A DNA stretch of 64,000 nucleotides. It comes from Chloroflexus aggregans DSM 9485. GTDB lineage: Bacteria; Chloroflexota; Chloroflexia; Chloroflexales; Chloroflexaceae. The stretch lies in contig NC_011831.1 in the NCBI RefSeq assembly GCF_000021945.1, positions 496,001 through 560,000 on the forward strand, read 5' to 3'. Positions within the stretch are counted from its first letter, which is position 1; each line of letters starts with the position of its first letter. This document shows positions 1-7,961 of this stretch, piece after piece. The notes below the pieces were generated by a model. It did not search any database. It worked only from the letters and a program-made list of their open reading frames with translations, and was not told the DNA's origin. The translations under genes and the position numbers were made by a program.

Positions 1-399
1 GGGCGAAAAGTGCAATTCCATTGGATATATATGTTCACCGGACGGCCAACAGTCGAGTGAGCCGATCAATGCACCGGTATCAACCCGGTACAGGTTGACC
101 CGCCCCTGCTTGCCGATCCCGATCAACCGACCGGTGGAATCACCTGCAACATACCCACCATCAGGCAACATCTGCGTTAGTTGTCGGTCAGGGAAGGGAT
201 AGAACACGATCTGGCGATCATGCGCTATGACCAACCGACCGTCGTTGAGAAAGATTGCCGAACGAATCGGCTTACATTTCCAGACCAACGAAGGTTGTGC
301 CTCTCGCCGGAGCCACGATGTGATAGTCCGAGCTAAGCTGCCGAGTTTGAGCAATACCAGGCCATCGCCATTAAGCAGTGCTCGCACCTTTCGCCACAT
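1..399 (-). CDS. Propeller-like protein, C-terminal part cut by window edge
   Basis: An open frame of 133 codons runs off the left end with no stop. The ATG at 399 follows an AAGGGG-type ribosome site. The N-terminus is basic and amphipathic. After residue 40 the chain alternates short strands with Gly-Asp, Asn-Asp-Gly-Arg and Asp-Thr-Gly turns (for example FLNDGRLVIAHD and VDTGALIGSLD), the look of WD40 or PQQ-type beta-propeller blades. No signal peptide is evident. Function is unknown; it lies 72 bp downstream of the esterase gene on the same strand and could share its transcript. Confidence 0.6.
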   Translation of the reverse strand, partial: MWRKVRALLNGDGLVLLKLGSLARTITSWLRREAQPSLVWKCKPIRSAIFLNDGRLVIAHDRQIVFYPFPDRQLTQMLPDGGYVAGDSTGRLIGIGKQGRVNLYRVDTGALIGSLDCWPSGEHIYPMELHFSP

Positions 400-471
400 C
401 GATCATCCCCTTTCTGTCCGTGCAGTGGCTTAGGAGAGGCACTTCTGCGCAGCTATCGCTTACCAACCGCG

Positions 472-1266
472 TCACACATCTATCACAAAAGCGATTGCAT
501 CGGCCACACGTGCTCGCCACGCCGCTTCGTTGTGCGTTGCACCGGGGAACTTGCGCGTCAACCAGTCATGGCCATGATGGTACCCGGCTTGCACCATGTA
601 GGTATCCATACGCTGTTGAAACGGTTCATATTCCGCATCGAGACCATCTGTACCGTAATCGAAATAGAAACGGTGCCTACCCGGTGGTGGTAAGAGGGCT
701 GCGAGTTCATCAACCAGAATTGTTCCGCCTGCCGGCCAATGGGTTGACAAACACCCTGCACCACGAAAAATATCTGGATAACGGCAGAGAGCGTACAGCG
801 AGATCAGCCCACCCATACTCGAACCCATAACGAACGTGTTGGCCTGATCGGGCAGTGTTGGGTAGGTCATATCGATCCACGGTTTCACCTCCTCTACCAG
901 AAAGGCGAGGTAAGCGTCCGAAATCGGTTCCCCACCCATTCGCTCGACGAGCCACTCCCAGCCACGGGTTTGGCGTAGCACATTGAACGGTTGTTGTGGT
1001 GCGTACTCGCGCCAACGCTGATCGGTACACCAGATACCAACCACAATCGCACCGGGCCAGTTTCGTTCCTGCTGTAGCCGCTCAATGGCTCGATCAACAG
1101 CCCAGACTTCGCCATCGGCGCGTAATGCCGGATCGAACAAATTCTGACCGTCGTGCATATAGATCACCGGCAATCGCCGATCACCGATGGTCTCCGGCAC
1201 CCATACATCAACCGGGCGCGATACAACGTAACGGCTGGTCATCGTGGTGTGACGGTAAAGTGGCAT
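472..1266 (-). CDS. Putative esterase, alpha/beta-hydrolase fold (esterase D / IroE type)
   Basis: The 264-residue protein resembles the putative-esterase family (PF00756). It shows the PVIYMHDGQNLFDP segment near the N-terminus and the nucleophile elbow GSSMGG (serine about two thirds in). A histidine in the C-terminal GATHNEAAW segment completes the likely catalytic triad. I place the start at 1266, ten codons inside the longest frame, because a GGAAGGAG ribosome site lies about 8 bases upstream of it. No signal peptide is seen, so it is probably cytoplasmic. The substrate cannot be told; relatives cleave acyl esters including feruloyl and enterobactin esters. Confidence 0.8.
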   Translation of the reverse strand: MPLYRHTTMTSRYVVSRPVDVWVPETIGDRRLPVIYMHDGQNLFDPALRADGEVWAVDRAIERLQQERNWPGAIVVGIWCTDQRWREYAPQQPFNVLRQTRGWEWLVERMGGEPISDAYLAFLVEEVKPWIDMTYPTLPDQANTFVMGSSMGGLISLYALCRYPDIFRGAGCLSTHWPAGGTILVDELAALLPPPGRHRFYFDYGTDGLDAEYEPFQQRMDTYMVQAGYHHGHDWLTRKFPGATHNEAAWRARVADAIAFVIDV

Positions 1267-1319
1267 TGTGTGACTCCTTCCTCTGTACACGCTCAAGACG
1301 CCCGTGGTCTGGTTCTTGA

Positions 1320-3455
1320 TTACGGGACTGAACTCAATTGATACAACAACACCCCATCAGTACGGGTCCCAATCCACAATATCTGACGGTGATCGACCGC
1401 CAACGCCAACGGCTCAGCGCCGGTAAAACCAGAGTCACGGGGTAAGAAGTTGCGCCACCGTTGCCCATCATAGCGCAACAAAAAGCCGCCGGTCGTCAGT
1501 GGCCGCGCCGCGCCAATCCAAATCTCACCGGGCCGCGCTTCGAGCATGGTGGTAATCGTTTGCGCCGGTAATTGGCGATTGGCAGTTGTGAACCACTCCC
1601 AACGTGTGCCATCCCAACGTGCTACCCCCTCACCGAGCGTCGCAGCCCACACGATACCGCGATGATCGACCAAGAGATCGGCCACACCGGCACTGGCAAA
1701 GCCGTCGGCCCGCTCAAAGTGTTGCCATACCCCACGTTCCGGCAGATACCGGCTAACCACACCGATCCCACCAAACCAGACCGCCCCGGCCGGATCGACG
1801 GCAATCGAGAGCACCATCCCGCCACGCGCTGCTTGCGGCAACGGTTGCCATTGCCCATCAATCCCACGCACCGCTCCACCGACGCTTGTACCCAGCCAAA
1901 GCCTACCATCGGTACCACTCGCAACTGTGCGAATCACAACATCACGCTGAACGCCAAGTGCGGGGGTTTGCCATTCCCATCGGTCATCAGATCGTACCAA
2001 CGCCAACCCCTGCCGACTCGCTACCCATATACCGGCCGTCGTCTCGGCCAGCGCGTACACTCGACCTAGCGGCAGATACGTCCAACGCGGCGGATCTTCG
2101 CTCACCATCGGTGCTTGCCAGATTGCCAGCCCAAAATCACCACCCAGCGCAACTCTCCCATCACGCAACGGTTGAACGGCATAAATTGCTCCCGATGGCA
2201 AGCCACCGGCACTCGGACGCAATGTACTCCACCCAATACTGCCCAGCGTCACCATCAAGAGCGCAGTTGCATAGACCGTCGCGATAAATCCTACCAGCAA
2301 CGCCAACGCGATCCATGCGTAACGGGGAGGGCGCAACAGCATCAGATGGCTCCAACCCCAATAGTCATTCTGTTCACGCAACCACGCGGCTATCCGGCTC
2401 AATACCGGATCTGCTAACAGCACGATGGGCGTGATCAGGGTCAAGATGTACTGCGGCCACTTAACCGGCCACCACAACAAGATCAATACGCCGCTTACCA
2501 GCCATACAGCAAGATAACGACGCTTCGGATCGCGCCAAGCTGCCGGCACACCGATCAAGGCAAGCGCTACGATCAGCGGATCGAGACCGGGCAATAAGAA
2601 GACTTCTGGGTGCCAACCTACTGCCGGTGCAGTTGCCAACCACACGAGCGGTTGATACCAAGGGTAAGCGGCAGCCTGCACTTCATCACCCCGACTATAC
2701 GCCGGCCAGAAACCGGCCATCGCGCCGAGGCGTGTGAATGGCTCGTGCCAGAGTGTCGGGTTGGCAAGCCAAAAGGTGAGCAGGGCAACTGCAACCACTT
2801 CACCCCATCGCCATACATTACCCAACCTGCCAAACGGTCGCTCGTGTTCGGCACGCAATGCCGTCGCCAGCAGCATCAGCATCGCCGGCATAGCGATAAG
2901 TGCGTAATTCATCTTCGCCGCAGTTGCCAGTCCCCACCCAATCGCCCCAAGCCTCAGCCACAATCGCCGCTGTGGTTCAACCGGACGCGCAGCACGCACC
3001 CACGCCCCCACCGCAGCAATCGAGAACGCCAGCGGCCACGCTTCGAGGTAGGCCTGTGCTGTGTACTTGATCGTCAGCGTATGGACGGCCAATAAACCGG
3101 CCGGTAACAGCCCGGCAATCGTCGCCAGTACGGCCACAGCCAGGGTACCGAAGACTACCGACAGCAGGCGAGCAACGATCAGCACGGTGGTCTGATTCGC
3201 GCCATCACCGAGCATGAGCGCACCACCGGCGTAGATCAACTTATACAGCGCCGGATGCTGTCGGTTGCCGGGATATTCGATCACCGCTGCCCGGTCACCT
3301 TGTCGGATGAGGCGGGCATAATCAAGGGCTGCACCAACATAGACCGGCTCATCGAAATCGAGCGGTAATGTTAGGGCAGCCCATAATCTAAGCAGCGCAG
3401 CCAGCGCGATAACGCCGAGCAACCAGCCACGCGAAGATGATGCGTTCACGGACAC
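1320..3455 (-). CDS. GT39-like membrane glycosyltransferase fused to a two-component-type propeller
   Basis: A 711-residue protein with two parts. The first roughly 400 residues are a multi-span membrane domain with the LDFDEPVY acidic motif after the first helix, typical of GT-C glycosyltransferases (PMT/ArnT-like) that use polyprenyl-phosphate sugars. After the last helix come about 300 residues of repeated blades with the W-x-G/A-T/S signature (GRLWLGTSVGG, IVWAATLGEG, ILWIGTRTDG), matching the Reg_prop beta-propeller repeats of sensor kinases. The propeller should face the same side as the end of the last helix, probably outside. It directly abuts the MalG-type permease gene (1 base), so it probably ends that operon. 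The fusion is uncommon; role inferred only. Confidence 0.75.
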   Translation of the reverse strand: MSVNASSSRGWLLGVIALAALLRLWAALTLPLDFDEPVYVGAALDYARLIRQGDRAAVIEYPGNRQHPALYKLIYAGGALMLGDGANQTTVLIVARLLSVVFGTLAVAVLATIAGLLPAGLLAVHTLTIKYTAQAYLEAWPLAFSIAAVGAWVRAARPVEPQRRLWLRLGAIGWGLATAAKMNYALIAMPAMLMLLATALRAEHERPFGRLGNVWRWGEVVAVALLTFWLANPTLWHEPFTRLGAMAGFWPAYSRGDEVQAAAYPWYQPLVWLATAPAVGWHPEVFLLPGLDPLIVALALIGVPAAWRDPKRRYLAVWLVSGVLILLWWPVKWPQYILTLITPIVLLADPVLSRIAAWLREQNDYWGWSHLMLLRPPRYAWIALALLVGFIATVYATALLMVTLGSIGWSTLRPSAGGLPSGAIYAVQPLRDGRVALGGDFGLAIWQAPMVSEDPPRWTYLPLGRVYALAETTAGIWVASRQGLALVRSDDRWEWQTPALGVQRDVVIRTVASGTDGRLWLGTSVGGAVRGIDGQWQPLPQAARGGMVLSIAVDPAGAVWFGGIGVVSRYLPERGVWQHFERADGFASAGVADLLVDHRGIVWAATLGEGVARWDGTRWEWFTTANRQLPAQTITTMLEARPGEIWIGAARPLTTGGFLLRYDGQRWRNFLPRDSGFTGAEPLALAVDHRQILWIGTRTDGVLLYQLSSVP

Positions 3456-4301
3456 CTATCCCTTGACACCGCCAACTGTCAAACCGGATACGAGGAACCG
3501 CTGGAGCATCAAGAAGACAATGATCGTTGGGAGAATGATAAGCAAACCACCGGCAGCAAAATTACCCCACGGCACACTCTGGCTATTTGCCAGACTGAAC
3601 AAACCGGGCACGACCAGCTTCATAGTATCAGGCGCGGGTACTAACACCGACGCGAAGATGAAATCACCCCAACCGGCCAGAAAACCGAGCAAGGCCGTTA
3701 CTGCTAAGGCTGGACGGGCCAAAGGCAATGCAATGAGGATAAATGATTGAACCGGACCACAGCCGTCGATCATGGCTGCCTCTTCCAGCTCAATCGGAAT
3801 GGTATCGAAATACCCCTTCATGTTCCACGTACTAAAGACCAACGTACTCGTCGTATAGGCAAGGATCAACCCCTCGTGCTTACCGTACAAGCCAAGCGCC
3901 GTCAGCAACTGAGCAACCGCCACCAAACTTAACACGCCGGGAAAGGTCTGGATCGCCAACAGCAAAATCAGAGCAAACTCTCGCCCATAAAACTTAAACC
4001 GCGAAAACGCAAACGCCGCCGATGTCGTAATCACCAACGAGGCAACCGTTGTCACACCGGCTACATACAAGCTATTGCGCAACCACGTCAACAGTGGTCG
4101 GTCAAAGATCATCGCCCGATAATTCTCGAACGTCCACTCAGTGGGCAAAAACATACCAAGCAGATTCAAGGTATAGAGCCGGTCTCCGGCACGGCCTGAA
4201 GCAAGGAAGGCAAACCAGAGCGGGTAGACGGCGAACAGCACGCCGAGAATTAAAATGGTGTACTGCAACACCAAGACCGGTCGAGTAGGTTTGCGGATCA
4301 T
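3456..4301 (-). CDS. Sugar ABC transporter permease, MalG type
   Basis: A 281-residue inner-membrane permease with six predicted helices. The cytoplasmic EAA loop, which docks the ATPase, is visible at about residues 171-190 (ELEEAAMIDGCG then LPLARPAL). The conserved C-terminal end of MalG-type proteins (VSGLTVGGVKG) is intact. It overlaps the upstream MalF-type gene by four bases, so the two are translationally coupled. No ATP-binding subunit is encoded here; such importers often share a general MsmK/UgpC-like ATPase encoded elsewhere. Specificity is probably an oligosaccharide or maltodextrin, inferred from subunit type only. Confidence 0.92.
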   Translation of the reverse strand: MIRKPTRPVLVLQYTILILGVLFAVYPLWFAFLASGRAGDRLYTLNLLGMFLPTEWTFENYRAMIFDRPLLTWLRNSLYVAGVTTVASLVITTSAAFAFSRFKFYGREFALILLLAIQTFPGVLSLVAVAQLLTALGLYGKHEGLILAYTTSTLVFSTWNMKGYFDTIPIELEEAAMIDGCGPVQSFILIALPLARPALAVTALLGFLAGWGDFIFASVLVPAPDTMKLVVPGLFSLANSQSVPWGNFAAGGLLIILPTIIVFLMLQRFLVSGLTVGGVKG

Positions 4302-5518
4302 GACTCGTAGGCCCCTTTCGTGATGCGCGTCAGCCGCAGGCTATAGAGGGTCGCTGTGAATAGGAAGATAAAGAGGATCACAGCGAAAGCCGTCGCATTA
4401 CCATAATTTTGGGTTTGGAAGATCTGCTTGTAGGCGTAGACGATCACAAACTCGGTTGCGCCGGGTCGCCCCACTTCATTCACCGGCCCACCTTGGGTAA
4501 TAGCCCACACGGTGCCGAACATTTGAAAAGCCGTAATGGACGTCAGCACCGTTGCCGGTAATACAGCCGGGCGAATCAGCGGCAACGTGATCTGGGTAAG
4601 CTGTTGCCACCACGACGCCCCATCCAGCTCGGCAGCCTCATAGACATCGCGTGGTACGGCTTGCAATGCACCGAGAATGACGATCATGAAGAAGGGGTAG
4701 GAGAACCACGTGTCAACCAGTACGACGATCAAAAACGCACTTAACGGATCACGTAGCCACGCCGGACCGGCAATACCAAAGAGCGCCAAAACCTGGTTGA
4801 TCGTCCCTTGCTCACGGAAGAAGAACTGCCAGATCAGCGCCATCAGAATAGCAAGCGATGAAGCTGCCCACGGCACAAACAACATCACTCGGAAGAAGGT
4901 ACGCCCCGGTAAATAATCACTATTCAAAATGAGGGCAAAGGTGAGACCGAGCAAGAAACTGAACGGCACACGAGCAATCACGAAAAGAAGGGTACGGAAA
5001 ACAACCACCACAAAATCGCCGGTGCGCATGAGCGTATCGTAGGCTTGGGCCACATTGACCACCGCAGCCAAGATAAAACCCAATACCAGAGCACCCAGCC
5101 ACACCACCGACGTTGACACCGGCGGCTCCATCATCTGGTTCAGGCGACGGTTGATGAACGTTGCTGCAATGAGCGGCACAAAACAGAGAAAAATAGCCGC
5201 CATCGCTCCCAACGCTTCTGGGGTAAAGAGGTTACCGATCAGGTTTGCATAATTAGCGAAAATCGGGTCTTGTAATCGATATGGCTGCCCCAAACCGACC
5301 GGTGCAGACGTGCGAAATTGCGGCCAACACAATGGATCGAGAATGCCGGTCAGAAATACGTTACAATCGGGATTCGGACGAAATCGATTACGATTGGTAA
5401 ACGAAGTATAGACGCTGAGTAGAATGGGATAGATATTAAACAGCAGAATACCGATAATCGTGGGGCCGGTAAAGAGCAGAACGGTGAGCGCCTTGCGGCG
5501 TTTGGACCACGACACCAT
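4298..5518 (-). CDS. Sugar ABC transporter permease, MalF type
   Basis: A roughly 406-residue permease. One helix lies near residues 15-38, followed by a periplasm-side insert of about 65 residues, then seven or so further helices. The EAA loop is at about residues 295-314 (VYEAAELDGASWWQQ then LPLIRP). The binding-protein-dependent permease core is complete. An in-frame ATG two codons upstream (5524) is possible, but the GAGG ribosome site is better placed for 5518. It works with the MalG-type permease and the binding lipoprotein encoded upstream; an 11-bp hairpin separates it from the lipoprotein gene. Confidence 0.9.
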   Translation of the reverse strand: MVSWSKRRKALTVLLFTGPTIIGILLFNIYPILLSVYTSFTNRNRFRPNPDCNVFLTGILDPLCWPQFRTSAPVGLGQPYRLQDPIFANYANLIGNLFTPEALGAMAAIFLCFVPLIAATFINRRLNQMMEPPVSTSVVWLGALVLGFILAAVVNVAQAYDTLMRTGDFVVVVFRTLLFVIARVPFSFLLGLTFALILNSDYLPGRTFFRVMLFVPWAASSLAILMALIWQFFFREQGTINQVLALFGIAGPAWLRDPLSAFLIVVLVDTWFSYPFFMIVILGALQAVPRDVYEAAELDGASWWQQLTQITLPLIRPAVLPATVLTSITAFQMFGTVWAITQGGPVNEVGRPGATEFVIVYAYKQIFQTQNYGNATAFAVILFIFLFTATLYSLRLTRITKGAYES

Positions 5519-5637
5519 GGGCATTACCTCACTGCAAGCAGCCAGAACCTTATCGGTCGGTAGCCGGGCGCCCGACCAGCAGTTATCTCGACAACAATCC
5601 GAACTGATGCACGCAGGAACGATGACGATACAAACAT

Positions 5638-5664
5638 GGGGGTGAGTATTCGTTACTCACCCCC
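5638..5664 (-). terminator. Hairpin between binding-protein and permease genes (attenuator)
   Basis: A perfect 11-bp stem (arms 5638-5648 and 5654-5664) with a 5-base loop sits 8 bases after the lipoprotein stop codon. No long T tract follows on the minus strand. Such hairpins commonly protect the binding-protein mRNA and reduce read-through into the permease genes, giving excess binding protein. Confidence 0.75.
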
Positions 5665-5672
5665 TCTAGCAT

Positions 5673-6959
5673 CTACTTCATCTGCATGATGGCTTCTTCA
5701 ATCGCTTTAGCAGCGGCAGCTAGCGCATCAGCAGGCGTCTGCGCACCGGTCCAAATCGCAACGCTGGCCTCACCCACCGGACCCCACTGGGCCGAAGCGT
5801 AAGGTGTATTCGCCATCGGTACACCCGCATTCAGGGCAGCACCAAACCCGGCCAGGGTCGGAAGGGCAGCCACCTCTGGATTCTTGAGTGCAGCCGTCGC
5901 CGCCGGCACCGTCTTGTTGGTCAGCGCCAGTTTGGTCTGCACCTCCGCACTGGTGAAGTACTTCATAATGTCCAACGCGACCTCGGCATTGCCACGCTCA
6001 ACCGCGTTGCGGGTCAGCATCAAGGTCTTGATACCGACGAAGGGCTTGCCCAACGGCAGAATACCGTAATCAACGCCATCCTGCTCGATACCGGCAATCG
6101 CCCACGGGCCGGTCCACCACATGGCAGCCTTACCCTCGGCCAATGCTGCCTTGCAGATATCGTAGCTCTGCTCGCTGAACGAGACTTTGCTCATCGCGGC
6201 CAGCCACTCACCGCCCTTGATCATCTCCGGCGTATTGACGTAGACATTGCCCTGATCGTCCACGTAGCTCGGCACGCCATACCCGAAGTAGATCGGAGCG
6301 ACGTGATAAGCATCGTTCCCACCGAATCCCTGATTGCAGACAAGCGTCTTATCAGGGTTCTCAGCGCGGAACTTCGTCGCCATTTCCAGCAGCTCATCGA
6401 GGTTGGTCGGCAACTGCATGTCACCAATGACGGCCTTGTTGTAGATCAAGGCAATACCTTCCTGCGTCTCCGGCAACGCCCAGATCTTGCCCTGCCAGAT
6501 GACGCCATTCACAGCCGCCGGCTCGTAGGTGCTGCGCAGGAATTCTTCGGTGATCCCATAATCGTTGAGCGCGACGATGTTACCCACCAGCGCCTGCTGG
6601 CCGATCTGGTCGTTGGCCCAACCGATAATATCGGGACCTTCACCGGCCGGGATGGCCACATTGAGCGCGTTGCTCACATCTTCCGGCTTCGAGAGGTCGA
6701 TCTTGACATTCGGGTGAGCAGCCTCGTAATCACGGAACGCTTGCTCGATTGCGGTCAGGTAGGCACCATCCCACTGGTGCCAAATCTTAATCGTCACCTG
6801 TTGGGCAGCAGGCGCAGTAGTCGGTTGCTCCGCCGGCGCAGTAGTCGGTTGCTCCGCCGGCGCAGTAGTCGGTTGTGCGGTTTGACCACCGCCACATGCC
6901 GCAAGCATCATGGCTACGGCGAGAAACATAGCGATCAGGGCACTCTTCATTGCTTTCAC
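5673..6959 (-). CDS. Sugar-binding lipoprotein of ABC transporter (MalE-like, family 1)
   Basis: A 428-residue extracellular solute-binding protein. A lipoprotein signal peptide ends in the lipobox MLAAC, so Cys22 is the lipid anchor. A flexible linker of three near-identical PTTAPAEQ units (residues about 29-52) tethers the binding domain. The mature domain starts at VTIKIWHQWDG and has typical family-1 motifs. The start is GTG at 6959, seven bases after AAAGGAG; an ATG three codons later lacks this spacing. First gene of the importer operon, preceded by a strong promoter and a structured leader. Substrate is probably an oligosaccharide; not determinable from sequence. Confidence 0.92.
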   Translation of the reverse strand: MKAMKSALIAMFLAVAMMLAACGGGQTAQPTTAPAEQPTTAPAEQPTTAPAAQQVTIKIWHQWDGAYLTAIEQAFRDYEAAHPNVKIDLSKPEDVSNALNVAIPAGEGPDIIGWANDQIGQQALVGNIVALNDYGITEEFLRSTYEPAAVNGVIWQGKIWALPETQEGIALIYNKAVIGDMQLPTNLDELLEMATKFRAENPDKTLVCNQGFGGNDAYHVAPIYFGYGVPSYVDDQGNVYVNTPEMIKGGEWLAAMSKVSFSEQSYDICKAALAEGKAAMWWTGPWAIAGIEQDGVDYGILPLGKPFVGIKTLMLTRNAVERGNAEVALDIMKYFTSAEVQTKLALTNKTVPAATAALKNPEVAALPTLAGFGAALNAGVPMANTPYASAQWGPVGEASVAIWTGAQTPADALAAAAKAIEEAIMQMK

Positions 6960-7116
6960 AGTTATACTCCTTTACGGTGTCTACACTGACAGCAGTACTG
7001 GGGAAGGACAATTTGTTCCGAGTGAGCGAACAGAATCCCGACGAACGTTACGGTTGATCGTCTGCGTGCCACCTCCTTCCTACCTATCATCTATGCGATA
7101 GAGCACGGCGAGCAAC

Positions 7117-7203
7117 GTAGGGAACGGCAATAAGGGTTGAGGCACTGCTTGAGATGAATCGGCAGTGTTTTTCAGATGTGAAGTATCTGCACCCGTTCCC
7201 TAC
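7117..7203 (-). promoter_or_regulatory. Predicted three-way-junction RNA in the transporter leader
   Basis: Within the long 5' leader an 11-bp perfect stem (arms 7193-7203 and 7117-7127) closes an 87-nt element. Inside are two further hairpins: P2 with 5-bp arms (7185-7189 / 7173-7177) and a 7-nt loop, and P3 with 6-bp arms (7162-7167 / 7143-7148) and a 13-nt loop. A GGGT next to P1 could alternatively pair with an ACCC after P3. The layout resembles a compact three-way-junction riboswitch, but I recognise no known class. Ligand and function are unknown. Confidence 0.5.
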
Positions 7204-7265
7204 ACTTGCATCGGGCGAGAATAGTTTTGCTAGACATTGTTTTACTTACAACCTTTTCATTCACA

Positions 7266-7294
7266 ACTATACACCATCACCGCGGCCCTGTCAA
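7266..7294 (-). promoter_or_regulatory. Strong sigma-70-type promoter of the sugar transporter operon
   Basis: On the minus strand TTGACA (7294-7289) is followed by exactly 17 bases and TATAGT (7271-7266). Transcription would begin near 7259, leaving a leader of about 300 nt before the GTG at 6959. A second TATAAT lies upstream near 7309-7314 without a good -35. Confidence 0.75.
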
Positions 7295-7540
7295 GTGATC
7301 ACATGCAATTATACCGCAGCGTAAAGATAGCGAGAGAAAGAGTAAAGAGCAGAGTTGTTCTGACCAGTACGCGAGGAGCTTACTACTGAAGATACAAAGA
7401 GTTCATGGGCGAGCTTCCGTCTGGGCATCCGTGCCTACGCAATGACAAGAGGGCACGCGACGGTCGATGCACGCGCGTGCGGTTCGTGTGTCCAACCTAC
7501 GGTCAGTTCGCCCACAGCACCGTCTCTATAAGTAAACCCT

Positions 7541-7820
7541 TGTCATTTCGAGCGTCGCGAGCAAGCTTCCCCATCCCCCCTGACCTTTCGAGCGGCGCGC
7601 GAAATCTTACCCGCCCCCCTGTCCTTTCGAGCGGCGCGCGAAATCTTACCCGCCCCCCCCCTGTCCTTTCGAGCGTCGCGAGACATCTTCCCCGCCCCCC
7701 TGTCCTTTCGAGCGGCGTGAGCAAGCTTCCCCGCCCCCCCTGTCCTTTCGAGCGGCGCGAGAAATCTTCCCCGTTCTCCCTGTCCTTTCGAGCGGCGCGA
7801 GCAAGCTTAACCCGTCCCCG
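7541..7820. repeat. Seven tandem copies of a 39-42 bp repeat
   Basis: Seven units start at 7541, 7581, 7620, 7662, 7701, 7741 and 7781. Each has the frame TGTCCTTTCGAGCGGCGCGA, then either GAAATCTT or GCAAGCTT, then a C-rich tract of variable length. Unit 1 has the form TGTCATTTCGAGCG, resembling a dispersed intergenic repeat seen in many bacterial genomes. Length varies only in the C tract, pointing to slippage. The units are contiguous with no unique spacers, so this is not a CRISPR array. Confidence 0.9.
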
Positions 7821-7961
7821 TCAGCGAAAAACGTCTGTGACACTACGATCTGACATAAGCAGCCCAAACAGAGAACGTGCCCTCAACGGCGCACGTTCCT
7901 AGCAAGAACAGTCTACCATCAAGGGCATCGATAGTTTTTGCACTATACCCTAGCCCACGCT

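Larger units (their letters stand above)
6960..7961. other. 1-kb intergenic region: leader, promoter and tandem repeats
   Basis: No credible gene is present. From left to right it holds the structured leader and promoter of the sugar transporter (to about 7300), about 240 bp of unremarkable DNA, the 40-bp tandem repeat block (7541-7820), and 140 bp before the end of the glycoside hydrolase gene. Apparent open frames across 7400-7900 follow the repeat period and encode low-complexity proline/arginine strings. Confidence 0.7.

Noticed and set aside
6303-6989. 228-codon frame opposite the sugar-binding lipoprotein
   Set aside because: It is the antisense shadow of a clear gene; the repeat-coded linker yields an artificial arginine/serine repeat.
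7541-7820. CRISPR array
   Set aside because: Units are contiguous with no unique spacers, and no cas genes are in the window.
7405-7902. Open frames of 73-165 codons on both strands across the tandem repeats
   Set aside because: They mirror the 40-bp repeat period, encode low-complexity strings and lack ribosome sites.
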